DNA of 64,000 nucleotides. It comes from Lineus longissimus. Lineage: Eukaryota; Nemertea; Pilidiophora; Heteronemertea; Lineidae. A program made the position numbers and the translations under genes. Positions 40,701 to 53,620 of the stretch are shown here, in pieces. The stretch is from the NCBI RefSeq assembly GCF_910592395.1, contig NC_088313.1, positions 17,622,437-17,686,436 on the forward strand. Direction: 5' to 3'. Below the pieces are notes generated by a model. That model ran no database searches. It saw only the letters and a list, made by a program, of their open reading frames with translations, and was not told the origin of the DNA. Each line of letters begins with the position of its first letter. The first letter of the stretch is position 1.

Positions 40701-43700
40701 TATTTAGATCTACTGAAGCAAGCATTGTTTCTGACACACACTGTATATTAATTGAAAACTGACGACATGAAGACGCGACCTACGGATGATGATTATGATA
40801 GATAACCCGCGGCCATATTAAACAATATTAGTTTTGCATTTCTCGTCGCCATGCCGAGACTGACTTGGTTTAACCTCTCCTATATAATAATATCTTACTA
40901 TTTAATTGCATGGCCTTGGGGATGTACCGGGTTTATAGCTTATTCAGTGTTCACATGGTCGTTTTGCCTTATCATGAATATGGTAACCATATCGATAGAA
41001 ATTAAGCAGTTTCACTGTACCTTTTGAAAGACTACTGGAATGGATAGATATAGTGACAATTTCCAAAGCGAACTTTTTATGAAATTCGTTTAAATATAAA
41101 ATCTTTATCTGACAACATCACTTCTTTAAGCATGCACCTAGTGAATTCATACTCACAAAGAAAACAATAGCATTTTCCTTAAGGGCTACGTTAGAATACC
41201 TTTATGGCCATTCATAAAAAAATTAAAAACTCACAACAATTAAGATTGTTCAAAAACTACATCTGGCATTCATCGGTGTGCAATCTATGTACATATAACT
41301 TACTGCTTCATTTGGATTCTTTTGTTTTTATTAACTGTCTCAAGTTCTAGAACTATATTATGGATAATCATTCAAAGTTCTGAAAGCATAATTTGAGTTT
41401 GATATGCTGAATAAACTTGAAAGAAACAGTTCATGCCAGAAGACATTCTTTAACGCTTTCTCGAAAGGGGAAGAAGGTCCAGCTAGAGAAGAATAGTGAT
41501 CGGGTATTTTCAGCTTTAAGATATTCTGACATGCTCCCTTTGTTGGAACAGCAGATTGGATTGCTCTGCCAACAAGAACAGAAATGTGCCAAGACAAAAA
41601 AGCAATGAAATCATTAAGGACGCAGTAATGATCCCCTGATGTTGACGTGAATTGACAGTACCAATGTTAAGACGACGTGAGACTATATTTACCGAGTGGG
41701 TAAATATCAAAATGTGTAATAATGGGAGGGCCATGGCGCAATCAGGGAATGAATTATCCACAACCACTTTTCACCAATTTATTTGTTTTGCAAGGTGACC
41801 TTCTTTTTTACAGCTAACCAACTTAGGTGCTATTAAGAGAATTAACTTGTTGACACTCTCAAACAAAACGATCTTTGCTTGGCGACTGTTGTGTTTTGTA
41901 CTCATCTAACTGCAGAAGAACGCCATGATGATATCAGATGACAAGTTCTTATATCACCATTGCATTAGGTTGGGTGTGGTATTCTGCAATTGCTAATTAT
42001 TGTCAGTCGATTGCAGAACGATACTCTCAACCAAATGTCGTGTATTTTGCTTTGCGACCATAATATTGGAAGCTCAGCAGTTTTTCCATTCCCCAGAATC
42101 TATGAAGAGTGTAGTTTGTGTATTTTTGCATGCAAGGTGCCCTACAAATCTCGCTGTATTTGACCTGAAGTAGGCTTTAACCCTTATCATCTGAGCATAC
42201 CGAGGGCCGATTAATACAATGAGTGATTTCATTAGTGTAGAGATTCCAAAAGGAAATAGCTCGGGCATACACGGAATTAGCATGATTTGACTGCGGAGCA
42301 CAGGAACTTGAGTTCTTGTGGCTAATTGATCAATGGCGTACCGAGTACACTCACGAAACCCTCCAATGAGATCGTGTGTATATGACGCACGCACAGCCAG
42401 CGGTGAGCATGACCAATTGCGGGAGGCACTCAGGAAGGGGGTTGCAGGTGCGCAGTAACGATGATGAACTGACTGGAGTAAACATTTTCTCAAAATGTTC
42501 TTGTTTTTCTCCATTGTCTTCTTATACCGTTTGCTTATTGATGCAATGAGGGCGACACAGTGAGCAAGCTGTACACGGTCCTGATTCTCTAAGTTGTCCG
42601 TAGTAAACTCGTTATAATATCAGTGATGATATTGCTTCTAAAATCCGCTTCTGACACACGACACGTTTTGCATGCTGTCCTTAGTCCTAATGCTGACATC
42701 AGTTTGCCTCCAAAAGCTGCAGCCTTTACCAAATCCTTTGAAGAAGATGCAAATATCATTTCCGGCTTTCTTCTATAATAGCATTACCTTAGCTATATAT
42801 CTACATAATATGTCTACTTTGTTCCTGTCGTTGTTATTTGAATGAATTAGCAATTGACACATGCACGTTGGATAGTATCCAAATCAGCATCGGTGTTTTA
42901 AATAAAAATCAAGAGGGTTCGATTTCAGCGACGAGGGTTCGCTTTATCGCATCAATGTCAGTTGCACCTAAGGAAGATGTTGACAAATCCCTTTCAACCC
43001 AACGGCCATCAGCATTGCCATCAGCTTTATGACCTGCCCATAGCTCCATCACTCCAAAACACACTAGCCGCATCCCGTACATAACTTGATTACGTACAAT
43101 TTAAGCATAGTCTAGCGAGCCATAAAGAATTACTTCCACATCATTTCCGAAGCGTGCATATCAGTCTCAAATTAATTAGCCTTGCGTCTTTCTTGTCAGC
43201 TTACCATAAACAGATTAACCACGGCGACCAGTTGGACAAGTGGCGGGTTTGAAAGCTAGAAGGTCTTATGCTTGGCGTAACTCACTAATTCGGACTGTGC
43301 ACCTAATCCATAGTCATGCGTGAGCTCAAACAGAGTGTCACATGTCCAATCAAGTATGCATAATACTGCAGTCATGAGTGTTTGGTAACATAGTTCATCA
43401 ACTAACTCAAGGACAGCATGGTCAATCTACTTCGTTGATAACTTAATATCAAGGTTGGGGGATTACCCGACTAGATCTAAGATGGGCGAATTCTGCGCTG
43501 TAACTCGATAATTCCAAAGATGGGTCAATCCTGCGCTGTATCAATTATCATATGATGACAAGTCCATATCCAACAGTCAACCAGAAGTGTTAGCAACCTC
43601 ATCAGTTCATGGCCACGAGGCTGTGATTTCGAGAACAAACTAAGAAGAATGAATGAACCCGAGGACGGCAATAAGGTGGCGTATGCTCTCCGGTCGAAGA
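37765..43700. other. Unannotated stretch
   Basis: No recognisable gene. CTCATGCGTAAAG recurs at 37908 and 38026 with weaker similarity downstream, hinting at an old repeat of about 118 bp. A minus-strand ATG frame of 146 codons (42074-42514) resembles no family I know. An imperfect 38-bp direct repeat lies at 43479-43550. Confidence 0.45.
43479..43550 (+). repeat. Imperfect 38-bp direct repeat
   Basis: AAGATGGG(C/T)(G/C)AAT(T/C)CTGCGCTGTA occurs at 43479 and again at 43517, followed in both by a diverged TCGATAATT/TCAATTATC block. Two copies with several differences; origin unknown. Confidence 0.75.
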
Positions 43701-43713
43701 CAAGAAAATGTCC

Positions 43714-43820
43714 ATGCGCAGCCTACCAAAAGTGACCAAACAAGATATCTATGATGCATGCTTTATGGCGCTGAAAGCGTCGCCATGATTGGATAGAGGG
43801 TGTCTGATTGGCCGGAAGTG
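43714..43820. promoter_or_regulatory. Candidate promoter: NRF-1-like, two CCAAT, ETS
   Basis: Within about 110 bp there is ATGCGCA (43714-43720, an NRF-1 half-site), two inverted CCAAT boxes ATTGG (43788-43792 and 43807-43811, both in the context TGATTGG, NF-Y type), and CCGGAAGTG (43812-43820, ETS/GABP type) directly abutting the second. This combination is typical of TATA-less housekeeping promoters in animals. On the minus strand, ATGGCGAC (YY1-like) follows the CCAAT boxes. No coding exon can be assigned on either side, and such short motifs do co-occur by chance. Confidence 0.3.
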
Positions 43821-43829
43821 AGCAACGGT

Positions 43830-45180
43830 GCTGTCGGAAATTGGCGAATGATGTTCACTTAGCTCCTCTCTGTAACAATTTCTTTCTTCTTCAAGGGAGC
43901 ACGACAATGCACGCAAAAGAAAAGTCAAAAAATTGTCAGATGAGTCATAACATTTTGTTCAACTGCAGCTGTATTTTCAGTGTAGAATTACCAAAAATCA
44001 AAAAAAAATCGTGAAGTAGACTTTAATCTCGTCAGGTCCATAATAGACCCAAGAAGAACTACTAGACCCCAAGCTTCGGCTGTCGATGGCAGATGCATAT
44101 GAAAGCCATCCTTCCTGCGTTCTTCTGAGGAATAACCGGACTAATGACTTACAGTATGAGCTGGCGCCAGCCGGAATTTCCCTAATGATTCCCTTTGCTT
44201 TAGTTCCTCTGCTCTGAAAGCATTTAGCCGAGATATTTAGATAATTACTGGTTACATATATCTTCACGTTTGAATGAGGTTGGACTCTACAGTTTTATTT
44301 ATATCGGTTGTCCTTCACTGCTTCCGGTAATGCCATAGCTCTCAACAATCTCGTTTAGACATGTCTTGATGCTATTGAAGTCATATCACCTTTATTGTGA
44401 TACTGGATATAGAAGATGAAGATTGTACGCAAACCTAGTTCCGTATAGCATTTCTCTAAAATACATGTTCGTCACATTACAAATTCTGGACATGCATGTC
44501 ACCTGAAACCAAAGGGTACATCAATATGCACTTTTCTGATTACCCAGACTGATACAGAGCAAACACGTGTTCCTGCATGGGATATGTCTCAATGTGGCAA
44601 CTTGTCCTAACACCTGTCCCTGATTGTATTTACTGAGAGATTCGATTTGTTCGAAGGTAATTTCCTATGGGTGGGAAAGCCGCAGAAAGTAAGATGTTTT
44701 GTAAGTCTTCGGGATGCAGCTGTGAACTTTCTCGTTCCGAGTAGGAAGTGTACTAGTATTTGTCTGTTTGGCAAGTCGTCGCCGGTTCGAGCTGTCCTCT
44801 TGCTGTCACGCCGTGAGGCCACTCAATCCTACTTAGCTTTTTTCGTCAGAAGCTTTGGTCTCAATAACATAGGGACATTCGCCTCCGAAGGAGAATGTGA
44901 TTCACCATGAGGTGTAAAGGGAATCTGTTCCATGCAGGTGGAGGCCTTATATCAAGCTTGTAGCTAATCGTTGTCATATCATCCTCTAGATCTAATTTAT
45001 TTGTGTTACAGCGGGGTATTTCGCCAATAGATATACTATTTTTACTTCCAGAACGTTAATTAACAAGATTTAAACTAGATTTGTTTGCGATTGAAATTAA
45101 TCTGGATTCAATGCGTTAATTTTTATCTGATCCCGTGAATTTCAAATCATCAGTAGATTGAATAGAAACTTCAAACCTCG
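43830..45180. other. Interval between two candidate promoters
   Basis: The plus-strand frame ending 44910 (87 codons by a non-ATG-tolerant count) and an overlapping minus-strand frame (44607-44822) match no known family. One further CTTCCGGTAA site lies near 44321. I see no repeat. Confidence 0.4.
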
Positions 45181-45183
45181 ACA

Positions 45184-45259
45184 CCAATGAGCAACGATCG
45201 CATGCAATGCTGCACCGTCTACATTTTTATGACTTCCGGTTGTATGTCTATTAACCAAT
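45184..45259 (+). promoter_or_regulatory. Candidate promoter: CCAAT, ETS, CCAAT
   Basis: CCAAT at 45184-45188 (ACCAATGAGC), CTTCCGG at 45233-45239 (ETS type, minus orientation) and CCAAT at 45255-45259 (AACCAATCA, the preferred NF-Y context) lie within 76 bp. A possible first coding exon begins about 140 bp downstream on the plus strand. The motif classes are established for animal promoters; that this cluster is active is inference. Confidence 0.3.
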
Positions 45260-45400
45260 CAAACGCCCTTAATTCCGGGGAAGTAACTCGAGCCGGAGTT
45301 TCCGTTAGTTTTGGAAAGAGGAAATGGGTCAATAAATAATTCATATACAGACACTGGCGTATGCCATAGCTTTCTTATCTAATACTTCTTAAATCTCATA

Positions 45401-45452
45401 ATGTGCGACCCAATGACCATGAATAACGCAGCGGATGACGAATTAACGTTAA
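45401..45452 (+). CDS. Possible first coding exon
   Basis: An open frame starts with ATG at 45401, with two further in-frame ATGs at 45413 and 45419. The last is in good translation context (ACC immediately before ATG). It reads MCDPMTMNNAADDELTL, acidic and unlike the compositional noise around it, and then meets GTACGT (45453-45458), a moderate splice donor. Without splicing the frame runs on to TAA at 45542-45544 (47 residues), and that continuation looks like noise. The CCAAT/ETS cluster at 45184-45259 lies upstream. Two tiny upstream ATG frames sit in the would-be leader. I could not find the next exon and do not recognise the protein, so this is a hypothesis. Confidence 0.15.
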
Positions 45453-48400
45453 GTACGTATTTTATGTCTATGATAAGAATTTTAATGATTTTATGTTTGC
45501 CGCTACAGCTTAAGTGGGTATTACCTTGCGACTTGTACTTTTAAGAAGAAATTACTTTGCTAGAGTGCATTACATCACGATGTCTATAAAAAAACAGATT
45601 ACGATCAAACACGATTATTGTTTGCTTCGTGATATCACATTGGTTCTGTTCATGGCATATGTAAATTGTAAATGAACAGGAGAAATGAATCTATTGCATT
45701 CATTTGAAATCGGTCAAAAAGAAGAAAAGAAACCATCAGATGAAAGTTCGGTCTTTCTGCTTTAATATTCCTTAACATCATTCTAACTTCTTTTTCAAAT
45801 GCCTGGAATCCAAGGACTGTATTATTGGTTTTGAAATCAAACTTCTGAAATAAAGTCCTATATCACTTAATAATAGCTACAATGGCATTGTAAAGATGTA
45901 TCCGTCAAAACAAGCTGTGGTACATGTACTTAGGTTTATTGCCGATATGCTGTATAATTGATGTAGGCTTTGATATGTGGCACGAAAATATATGAGCCGA
46001 AACTGTAAGGTCCTTCTTTCAGAAAATGTTCCTCGCTACGACAGTTGCCCCTAGAAATTTGCAAGATATGCCTAAAATACAGTGTTGAATAGGCCGAGCC
46101 CTATTTATTAAAAATGTTGTCTTGGCATGCACCACTTTAGGCATATCCATTTGCAAATATCTGTTAACCCGCAGCAGTTTTATTGACAATTTTTTCCGGA
46201 TACCAACAATATGTTCTGTGAGGCTTGTTAACTGACAAGACTCTTACCATTACAAGGTAACATTTCGGTTCAACTTTCTTTATATCCCGTTGGGTTTTGT
46301 CACACGCAATTTTCTAAAATCCCTTTGGCAAATTAAACACTGTCAACGCTAAATTTGCTAACTTCTATAGACCAAAACATGAGCAACAACAATTAAGATG
46401 TGGCCGATACGCCCAGGCCCAACCGGCTTTGCCTGATGAACAGCGTCATGTCGTCTGAACGTCAGAGTTGACAAGACAATATGGACTACAGGAATTCTTC
46501 AAGGGAAATATATCTTTACGCTAGAATCGGCAGCGGTATCCCTTTGTCATATCGAAAACTATTTTACCATTCTGTTCTATTGTAATAATTAATAATGCCG
46601 ACGACTTCATTAGGCTCTAAACAGCCACGATCGTAACATCTGCCTACTCCACGCAATCGTACGGACTCAGAAACGTGAAAATCAGCGCCTCCTATTGGGA
46701 TGCCGATTCCCTTAGGACACTATGCACTCCTCCTGAATAATAGCGGCTTCGATGGGAATCATGTGAAAAAATATCAATAAGTGGTAACCATGACGACGGC
46801 TAACCACACCATGATTTATTGGAGGAGAAAATCTTGGTAATTTCCTTGAGTTGTAATTCTGGTGTATATATAGCAGTTATAAGTCAGTTCTTTAATTTGC
46901 AAATGTGACACGAATAAGTTGGCAATACAAAATGAAAACACATTTTACCAAAAAAAAAAACCAAATGTCTAACGGTCTCCCCTTGAGCCCAAGTAGGAGT
47001 GAATGAATTTAGCTTGTCTAGCCTTTCAGTTTGAACCTTCTTTGAAATGTGTTAAGGGTATGTCATGGTTTAACAGTGTCCGACTTAAGAAAGATTGGAA
47101 AAAAGTAAAACTAATCAAATGCTTGTCATGCTATGAGCGTAACACTCAATCTTCATATTGAGTAGAGTCATTATATATAAATCATTTTGCACTTTGTTGG
47201 AAACAGTGGATAAGACCGTCTACTTGTTTAAAAGTTTTGAAGTTTCTCGTTTGCTCTTCGCACTATCTGTGTTATCAGAATTGCTCTTGTCAAAAAGGTT
47301 ACATTTCCTTGTTGCCCTAATGGCCGGATATCTTAAGTGCGTTGAAACGTGACGCACTAACATATTTCAACTTAAGAATGAATATCGTCTACTCTCCGCC
47401 GTGGCCACCTCTCCTACGAAGCCATCAGTAACAAATGGGTCTGAAATGGATCTAGCGTTACACGATAATTGTGCCTCACATCCTCCTTTGTCATTTTTCC
47501 AGACAGCGCTGCATTCTAAAATTTTATGATTTCGTGTAACTTCTTTTCGGCAGAACGCCTAAGTGTTATTAGAAAATTAACGTGGCTGATCTTCTTTCTT
47601 CCTGGCTATCATGACTATTGTATTAAGCTTGTCCATTATAATTGGAAGCGTCAATTCAATGACTCTCAGACAAGCAAAAAGGCAAACAAGTGGAGCGAGT
47701 TTGTCTGCGCAACTAGATATTTCTGATATAGGTAGTTAGACTCGTGTGTCCGACTTTGCACTCTGGGCGGCGTAAAATATGTTTTATGAGTTTAACAGTA
47801 TGCATTACTGACCTCCATGCCCACGATGCTGGTAGTTAGCTGTGCCCGGACATATCAATTGGCCGTATTTGTGTTGGTAGAGCAGAAATATATGATCCTC
47901 GTGGGCCTGATGAAGTCGGAGGAAGGCGTACACCCACATGCATCACTCTATGCAATATGTAAGACCATCATCATGTCTATGTTTAGCGCTCCACTGAGAA
48001 ATGATGTTGTATGTGCCTTACATTACTAACGCTAGCCTTCTGAAAATGTACCTCTCGATTCATGACACAACTGGTAACATAACAATAACCAACCGGCCTT
48101 TTTCTGTGTTTTTCTGTCTTACACCACGGTCTTTTGTGTTTTCGTTATATTTCCAGACGATGTAGTAAGCTTATCATGTAGGATTCCGATGCTTTACAGA
48201 ATACGATAGAAATACGAGAAAATTCCGAGATCTGGTGTACACAGTCTAAGTCACCAACTGGTGATTTTTGGCTCTCTGTCGAGTTCAATATTCTTCATAA
48301 TAGATCTCGCCCAAAGGTGGGCAAAAAGGAGGAACAAATATACTTTTCCGACCATCATGCATACCTTGACTATAGACAGGGTAAGATGCTTCTCGTTGAA

Positions 48401-50068
48401 CTGTCATTCTAAGGTTTTAAGATGCTGCATGGGTGACAGAAGAGCCAATAATTCAAATTAGGTAATGTGATCTTAATCAGGCTGGCATCTGTAGGAAAAG
48501 GTATGTCGGAGAGATACCCTACTTGAAATCAGCGAAACACGACCGTAATAGCCATTACACGGCTTCCCAACAAGCAAACGTCCATTTGACCTTGATATGT
48601 TCAAGTTCCAAGTGAGAACAAGTAACGTGTTCAGTACTGAATAGGGTAGCACACTGCACCTTCCGGCAACCGGTGATGTTTCTCTTCGAGTAGCATTAAT
48701 AAAGTTCCTTTACTGTAACCCCATTATTTATCTCTTCAAGTACTGGATCCTATAATGGTCCTCTTATGTCAAAGTGCTTACTGGTAATTATGAAATTGAC
48801 ACTCTGGAAATTGACATTCATTTCACGCCGACATGATAACAGGAGAATTAGTGCCTATTAAACTTTTCATTAAAAATGGCTTCCAGGAAGACCTTGTCAC
48901 TTCATTCGCAAAACGTCATCAGAACTGCAACCAGCTTCCATTAACCTCTATACACTGCTGTATGTAGAACACTCACTCTGATAAATTCTGAGAGTGCTAT
49001 TGCATATCAGGAGTGCATATCGTGTTGCTCTAACAATGCCTTTTGAACAAACAGCAAGGTGTGCACATTCCTTTTAATATTCATTGCAGGATATTATGAA
49101 CCAACACACCCACAACAAAAACTGGTTTCCCACTTTCAGCTAAACTTCATTTAAGCATCAATGGCAATTGTATTTCGACTTAGGGAAAATGAATTGGTGA
49201 AACCCCATTGTACCATTCTACCAATCTAAACATATTAGTGTTGCAAGGCAAAACGTTTTGACGTTTTTTGTGCCCCAGGAAAAAAACCGCTTACTTCGAA
49301 CATTGTTCAGCAGTGTACTGCTTAATCGAACTGGCCTAGAGTTTCAGATAATGCCATTCTTCGCATCCACATTGTCGACTGTTAACACAAGTCTAACAGA
49401 ATGGTAAATATTCTGGAAGATGCGCGTAGGTGGAGCTCAGTAATACGGCACGCGATTTATCTGAAGGGCTTTAGGGATATTTCCGGTATATATGAATAGC
49501 TTTCTATTGGATATTGCTATTGTATGTTTCTCGATATTCGCTATGATTGCTCATACTGAGGAATATGATTTTGCTTTTGTTTCGATCATATCCTCTGATT
49601 GGTAATCCGATGATTGTTTATCTAAATCCGCTAAAACCGTCTGTCAAGTTCTGAAGCTTTGAGGTTCGTATATCACCGACCCTGTGATAATACAAATGTA
49701 CTGGGATTGGTCTCATTTTACCTATTACTAGTAATCATATTAAACCCCGGGCCCTTATGATTTCGATTTACAATAGTAATGTTGTTGATGCTTACAATGC
49801 AGAGTCAATCATGGCATCAAGTAACAGTATAGTCACTCTACCCCCACTGTCAATCAACTAACTGAAGTAGATGTCTATTTTCTTCTTTTTCAAATGACCT
49901 GCAGTGGTATGTTTTCTTGCATTACCTTGCTTTGATTCATCAACGGATTTTTTGACATGTTACTTCTATTTTCTCACAATGTCAATTTATCATACAGCAA
50001 AGACGCTCTGCGCGAATATGATACTCATCATTTACACTTTTTTGTTGAACGGGTTTATATGCTGAATC

Positions 50069-50094
50069 ATATGTACTTAAGGTTAAGTACATAT
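50069..50094. repeat. Perfect 12-bp inverted repeat
   Basis: ATATGTACTTAA, a GG spacer, then TTAAGTACATAT. It could form a cruciform or bind a symmetric protein; in AT-rich DNA it may equally be chance. Confidence 0.8.
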
Positions 50095-51743
50095 TCGCCT
50101 CATATTCATCATAACTTTCCGTATATTGTTGCCTGATTAATGTTTCATGAATATGACAAGACTCAGATGCCTAAACAGAACAGTTATAAGTCCTTGCATC
50201 TTATACCTTGGCAGCTAAATGGACAGAGATATAGTCGGCATAAGTAAAGCGATAAAGGTAGACGGCTTATTCACGAGAATAATACTGAAAGTGTTCGTTT
50301 GCCTTGCTCCCTGGATCCCAAATTTCACGATCTGTGCCTTAATATGAGGTGACTCGTTTTAATCCTAGCCCTCATTTGGCCTGCCTACCAAATATTTCTG
50401 CCACCACCTCTTTTGGGGCGCATACCACAGAGATGCCCAAGCCTGGGGCGTCATTATGTTCCAATGATCGACACGGCACAGAGTATTGTATCACAATCAA
50501 TCATCTCAGTGACTTTGTCGGCATTTCTGTCCGAAAATTGCTGACAGGCTATTCAGCAAATCGACACTTATCATTGCCTGTGACCACTTATTTCATGCTG
50601 GTCATCGGCAATGAATCGATATGAGCATTAATCATCGTTGTTCCAACTTCCATAGCTTAAAATACACCATCCGATGTCTCATCATTTCCGCAGTCTGTTG
50701 CATCCTTATACAATTTGAAAGTTAACACAGCGAACATGTTACCTTCTTTGGGTGAAGGGTAATCAGCAAGAAACTTCACAGGTCATATTTCAGTAACTGT
50801 TTACAGAAGAGGGACTGCCTCTGAGCATGTATGAGATTTAACCCAAGTATTCAGCCATTAGTGCATGGGTTGGTGTTTTGCCCGGCCAATCTCCTGATTT
50901 TGTCATCGATATTTTGTCCCACATCATCCATTCCTCGTGCAGTTAAAAATCCAATCGGAAAGACTAAGTAATCGCACGTTATCACATGTATTTCCAAGTG
51001 TATGAGGAAATACACCTAATTCATGAAGCTTACCGATGTTTTTTGGATGACCTTACCAGCGTAGCGTCACAAACGCCTTTCTTTATCAAGTTATCATTGG
51101 GATGAATTCGCACTAGAACGATGATATAAGATCGAACAATTTCACACTGTACTGAAAGGAAAACGTCCGCTTGAGACTCCTGAAAACATGACCTTATAGG
51201 AACATATGTAGCACCACCAACGCCTTTCCCAGCGCCAGTTAATGCTTGACATCGCGTCTGATTGGCGCTGACACCACTGCTTCCCTCCGCCCATTTGGCG
51301 ATAGCTGGATCTCCGCAATTGTGTATCTGAAGCCATTTTCGATGCACGACGAGGGAAACCACTCATCGCCATGTGCGCCTGAAGATCAATTGGAAACGTG
51401 CATGTATTGTGTCTGCCATTCTCTGTAGAGTGGAAGAGTGGAGCTGCTGTGCTGTTGAGATTCAATTTAAGTGCTGTGTTACGAATACAAATTTCAAGGG
51501 AATTAGAGTAGGAGCTTTGCTGCTGACTGTGCATACTGGCTTCTTCACCAGTGTCGGACCATACTTGATCCATATCTTCTCTCTTGACTACTGTGAGTAT
51601 TATGGTCAATCAGATCTTTTCCGCTGATCCTTTTACTATTAACCAGTCTGTGGTGACATATAATAGTCTCTCAATTTAACGCAGTTTTGGACAATGGTCT
51701 CATGTTTCTGTAGGTTTCCGACTTGACCGCTGGAGAACTGGCC

Positions 51744-51769
51744 GTCGCTATCACATCCGTGATAGCGAC
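51744..51769. repeat. Perfect 11-bp stem, 4-nt loop hairpin
   Basis: GTCGCTATCAC, loop ATCC, then GTGATAGCGAC. It stands out because the stem is GC-richer than the surroundings. No run of T follows and no RNA family is recognised. Confidence 0.8.
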
Positions 51770-53620
51770 CGTACCACGTGGGCTATTGCCCAGCCGTCGT
51801 TTCACGGTTGGCTGAATTGATCTCAATATTTTAGAGGCAACTGTCCAATAGAGGAATTGAAGAACCATTGGACAAATTAGAATGGCCATCGACTAGCATT
51901 AGAATATTTGAAGCAGGAACTCTCCGACATCATCCGAGTACCTTCCAGTAACACTTCGCTCAGTCCAATGCTGGTGTGTAACAGCAGGTCGTCGAGGACT
52001 GATTAGAAATATAAGGCCTTGCCATTCGCCTGCACTTGAATCTAATTGGTTTTTACAACGATTTTCGTTACAGGCTAAACGGTGAAGAGAAGTCAGGTAA
52101 GCAACATCTTTGTTATTAATTTCTTCCATTCGAAATCATTGCTGTCCGTAAACTTTTCTTTGATTCAGAGAAATGCAGTATTTTTGACAGTTTTGGACAG
52201 GGTAAAGCAAAACTTCGTACCAAGACAAAAAGCAGAGTGCACTATGACAGTTTTGAGAAAATCGCTGTTCAATTGCAGCAGAGTTAATCCCCAGTCATGC
52301 TTGCATTTACTTTCACCCGCCCTTTTGATCAACAAAACGGAAGTTATCTTATTCCTGCTTACATAGATATTTATTTTAATCGCAGACTTCAATAAAAGAG
52401 ACTTCTTATTGATGTCGTTTATAACTACTCACATTTAAGGTATCATCAAAGCCAGTGAAAATCGGTTGTACAAGGTTATTAAAGATAAAAGTAGAGCATT
52501 CAAAAAGAGATAGATCATAAAATACAGCAGAAATAGAATGAAAATGGTCTTGTATCAATTTAAAGGAATTAAAAAATATAACGGAAACAAAATGAATAGC
52601 AACTGCGCTGTGAAATGTTTGACAGAATGGTTAGATCTTTATCTGGTGCAATTTCCCCGTAAAGCCAATCATATTGTTAGAGCAGCACAGTTTTTTTAAC
52701 TCATCGTGGCAGACTCATCCCGTATAACAATTAGTGAGAGATAAAACGCGGAAATGGCTGCAACGGAACTACGTTATTTGGAAACCTTTTCAAGAACCCG
52801 TAATTGAACAACATGTCGATTTAGCATTTTTGGTCCTTTTTTCCGACTCTTGAGAGGTGATTTCGATTATTAGAGAAAGAGACAGCCCAATTTTTAAGTC
52901 ACAGTGTGTGGTTGTCTTATCGACGGTTACATTTTGTAATCATTGGTTTCTTGCATACCGTAACTTCGAAGAGCTGGACTACCGGCACCTTTTTTTCAAT
53001 TGCCGAAAGCTATAAATATCGACGTTTCCTGGTTGCTTTGTCTAGAAATGTCAAATCTCATTGAATTGTCAAAGACATAATTTCAAGTCGATGTTTTTTG
53101 GGTTGTTTGGACACTTTCCGACTTGTCTTAACACTTCCAGCTTGCGGATCGGAATACACAGCGCTCAAGTTAAATATTTTGAAACGCAAATCAGCTTTTC
53201 CATATTTTTGTGGGTATACAATTTCGTGCAGAGTTGGCAAAATAAGCGAACTGTCAATATGTTAACTAAGGCAATTTATCAGTCAATTATTTTTGGAAGC
53301 GTTGGTTTCGACGGCTAGCACCTGCATGGCAACCATCGTAAAATTAACTAATCTGGTCTTCGTCAGTCATTTCTCTTGGGACTTAAAAGCTTCACTACCC
53401 GCTAGATCATAGGAGAACCTCTCCGTGGCGTGCGAAGGCAAGCTTAAATTTGTTTGATGATTACGAACTGGAAAATGCAGTGCTCAGTACATTCATGATG
53501 CACACACTATCTATTCAGGCAGGAACTGTCAAATGGACGCACAAAATCTGATATGTGTCTTAAAGACCAAATGAAACCAAATTCGATTCATCGTCTACTT
53601 TAGAAGTCAAAGCACCAATA

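Larger units (their letters stand above)
45545..53618. other. Unannotated stretch
   Basis: About 8 kb without a recognisable gene. It contains a 26-nt palindrome at 50069-50094, a perfect 26-nt hairpin at 51744-51769, and a relatively stop-poor part on the minus strand at 51.0-52.1 kb. A CAG/GTAAGC donor match lies near 52095 and a pyrimidine-rich CAG near 48164, but I could not build a consistent exon from either. Confidence 0.45.

Noticed and set aside
42074-42514. 146-codon minus-strand ATG frame
   Set aside because: The translation is unrecognised and lacks supporting splice sites or context; its length is compatible with chance.
52072-52095. 23-nt microexon between TTACAG and CAG/GTAAGC
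   Set aside because: The flanking splice sites look good, but one very short exon with no neighbours cannot be supported from sequence alone.
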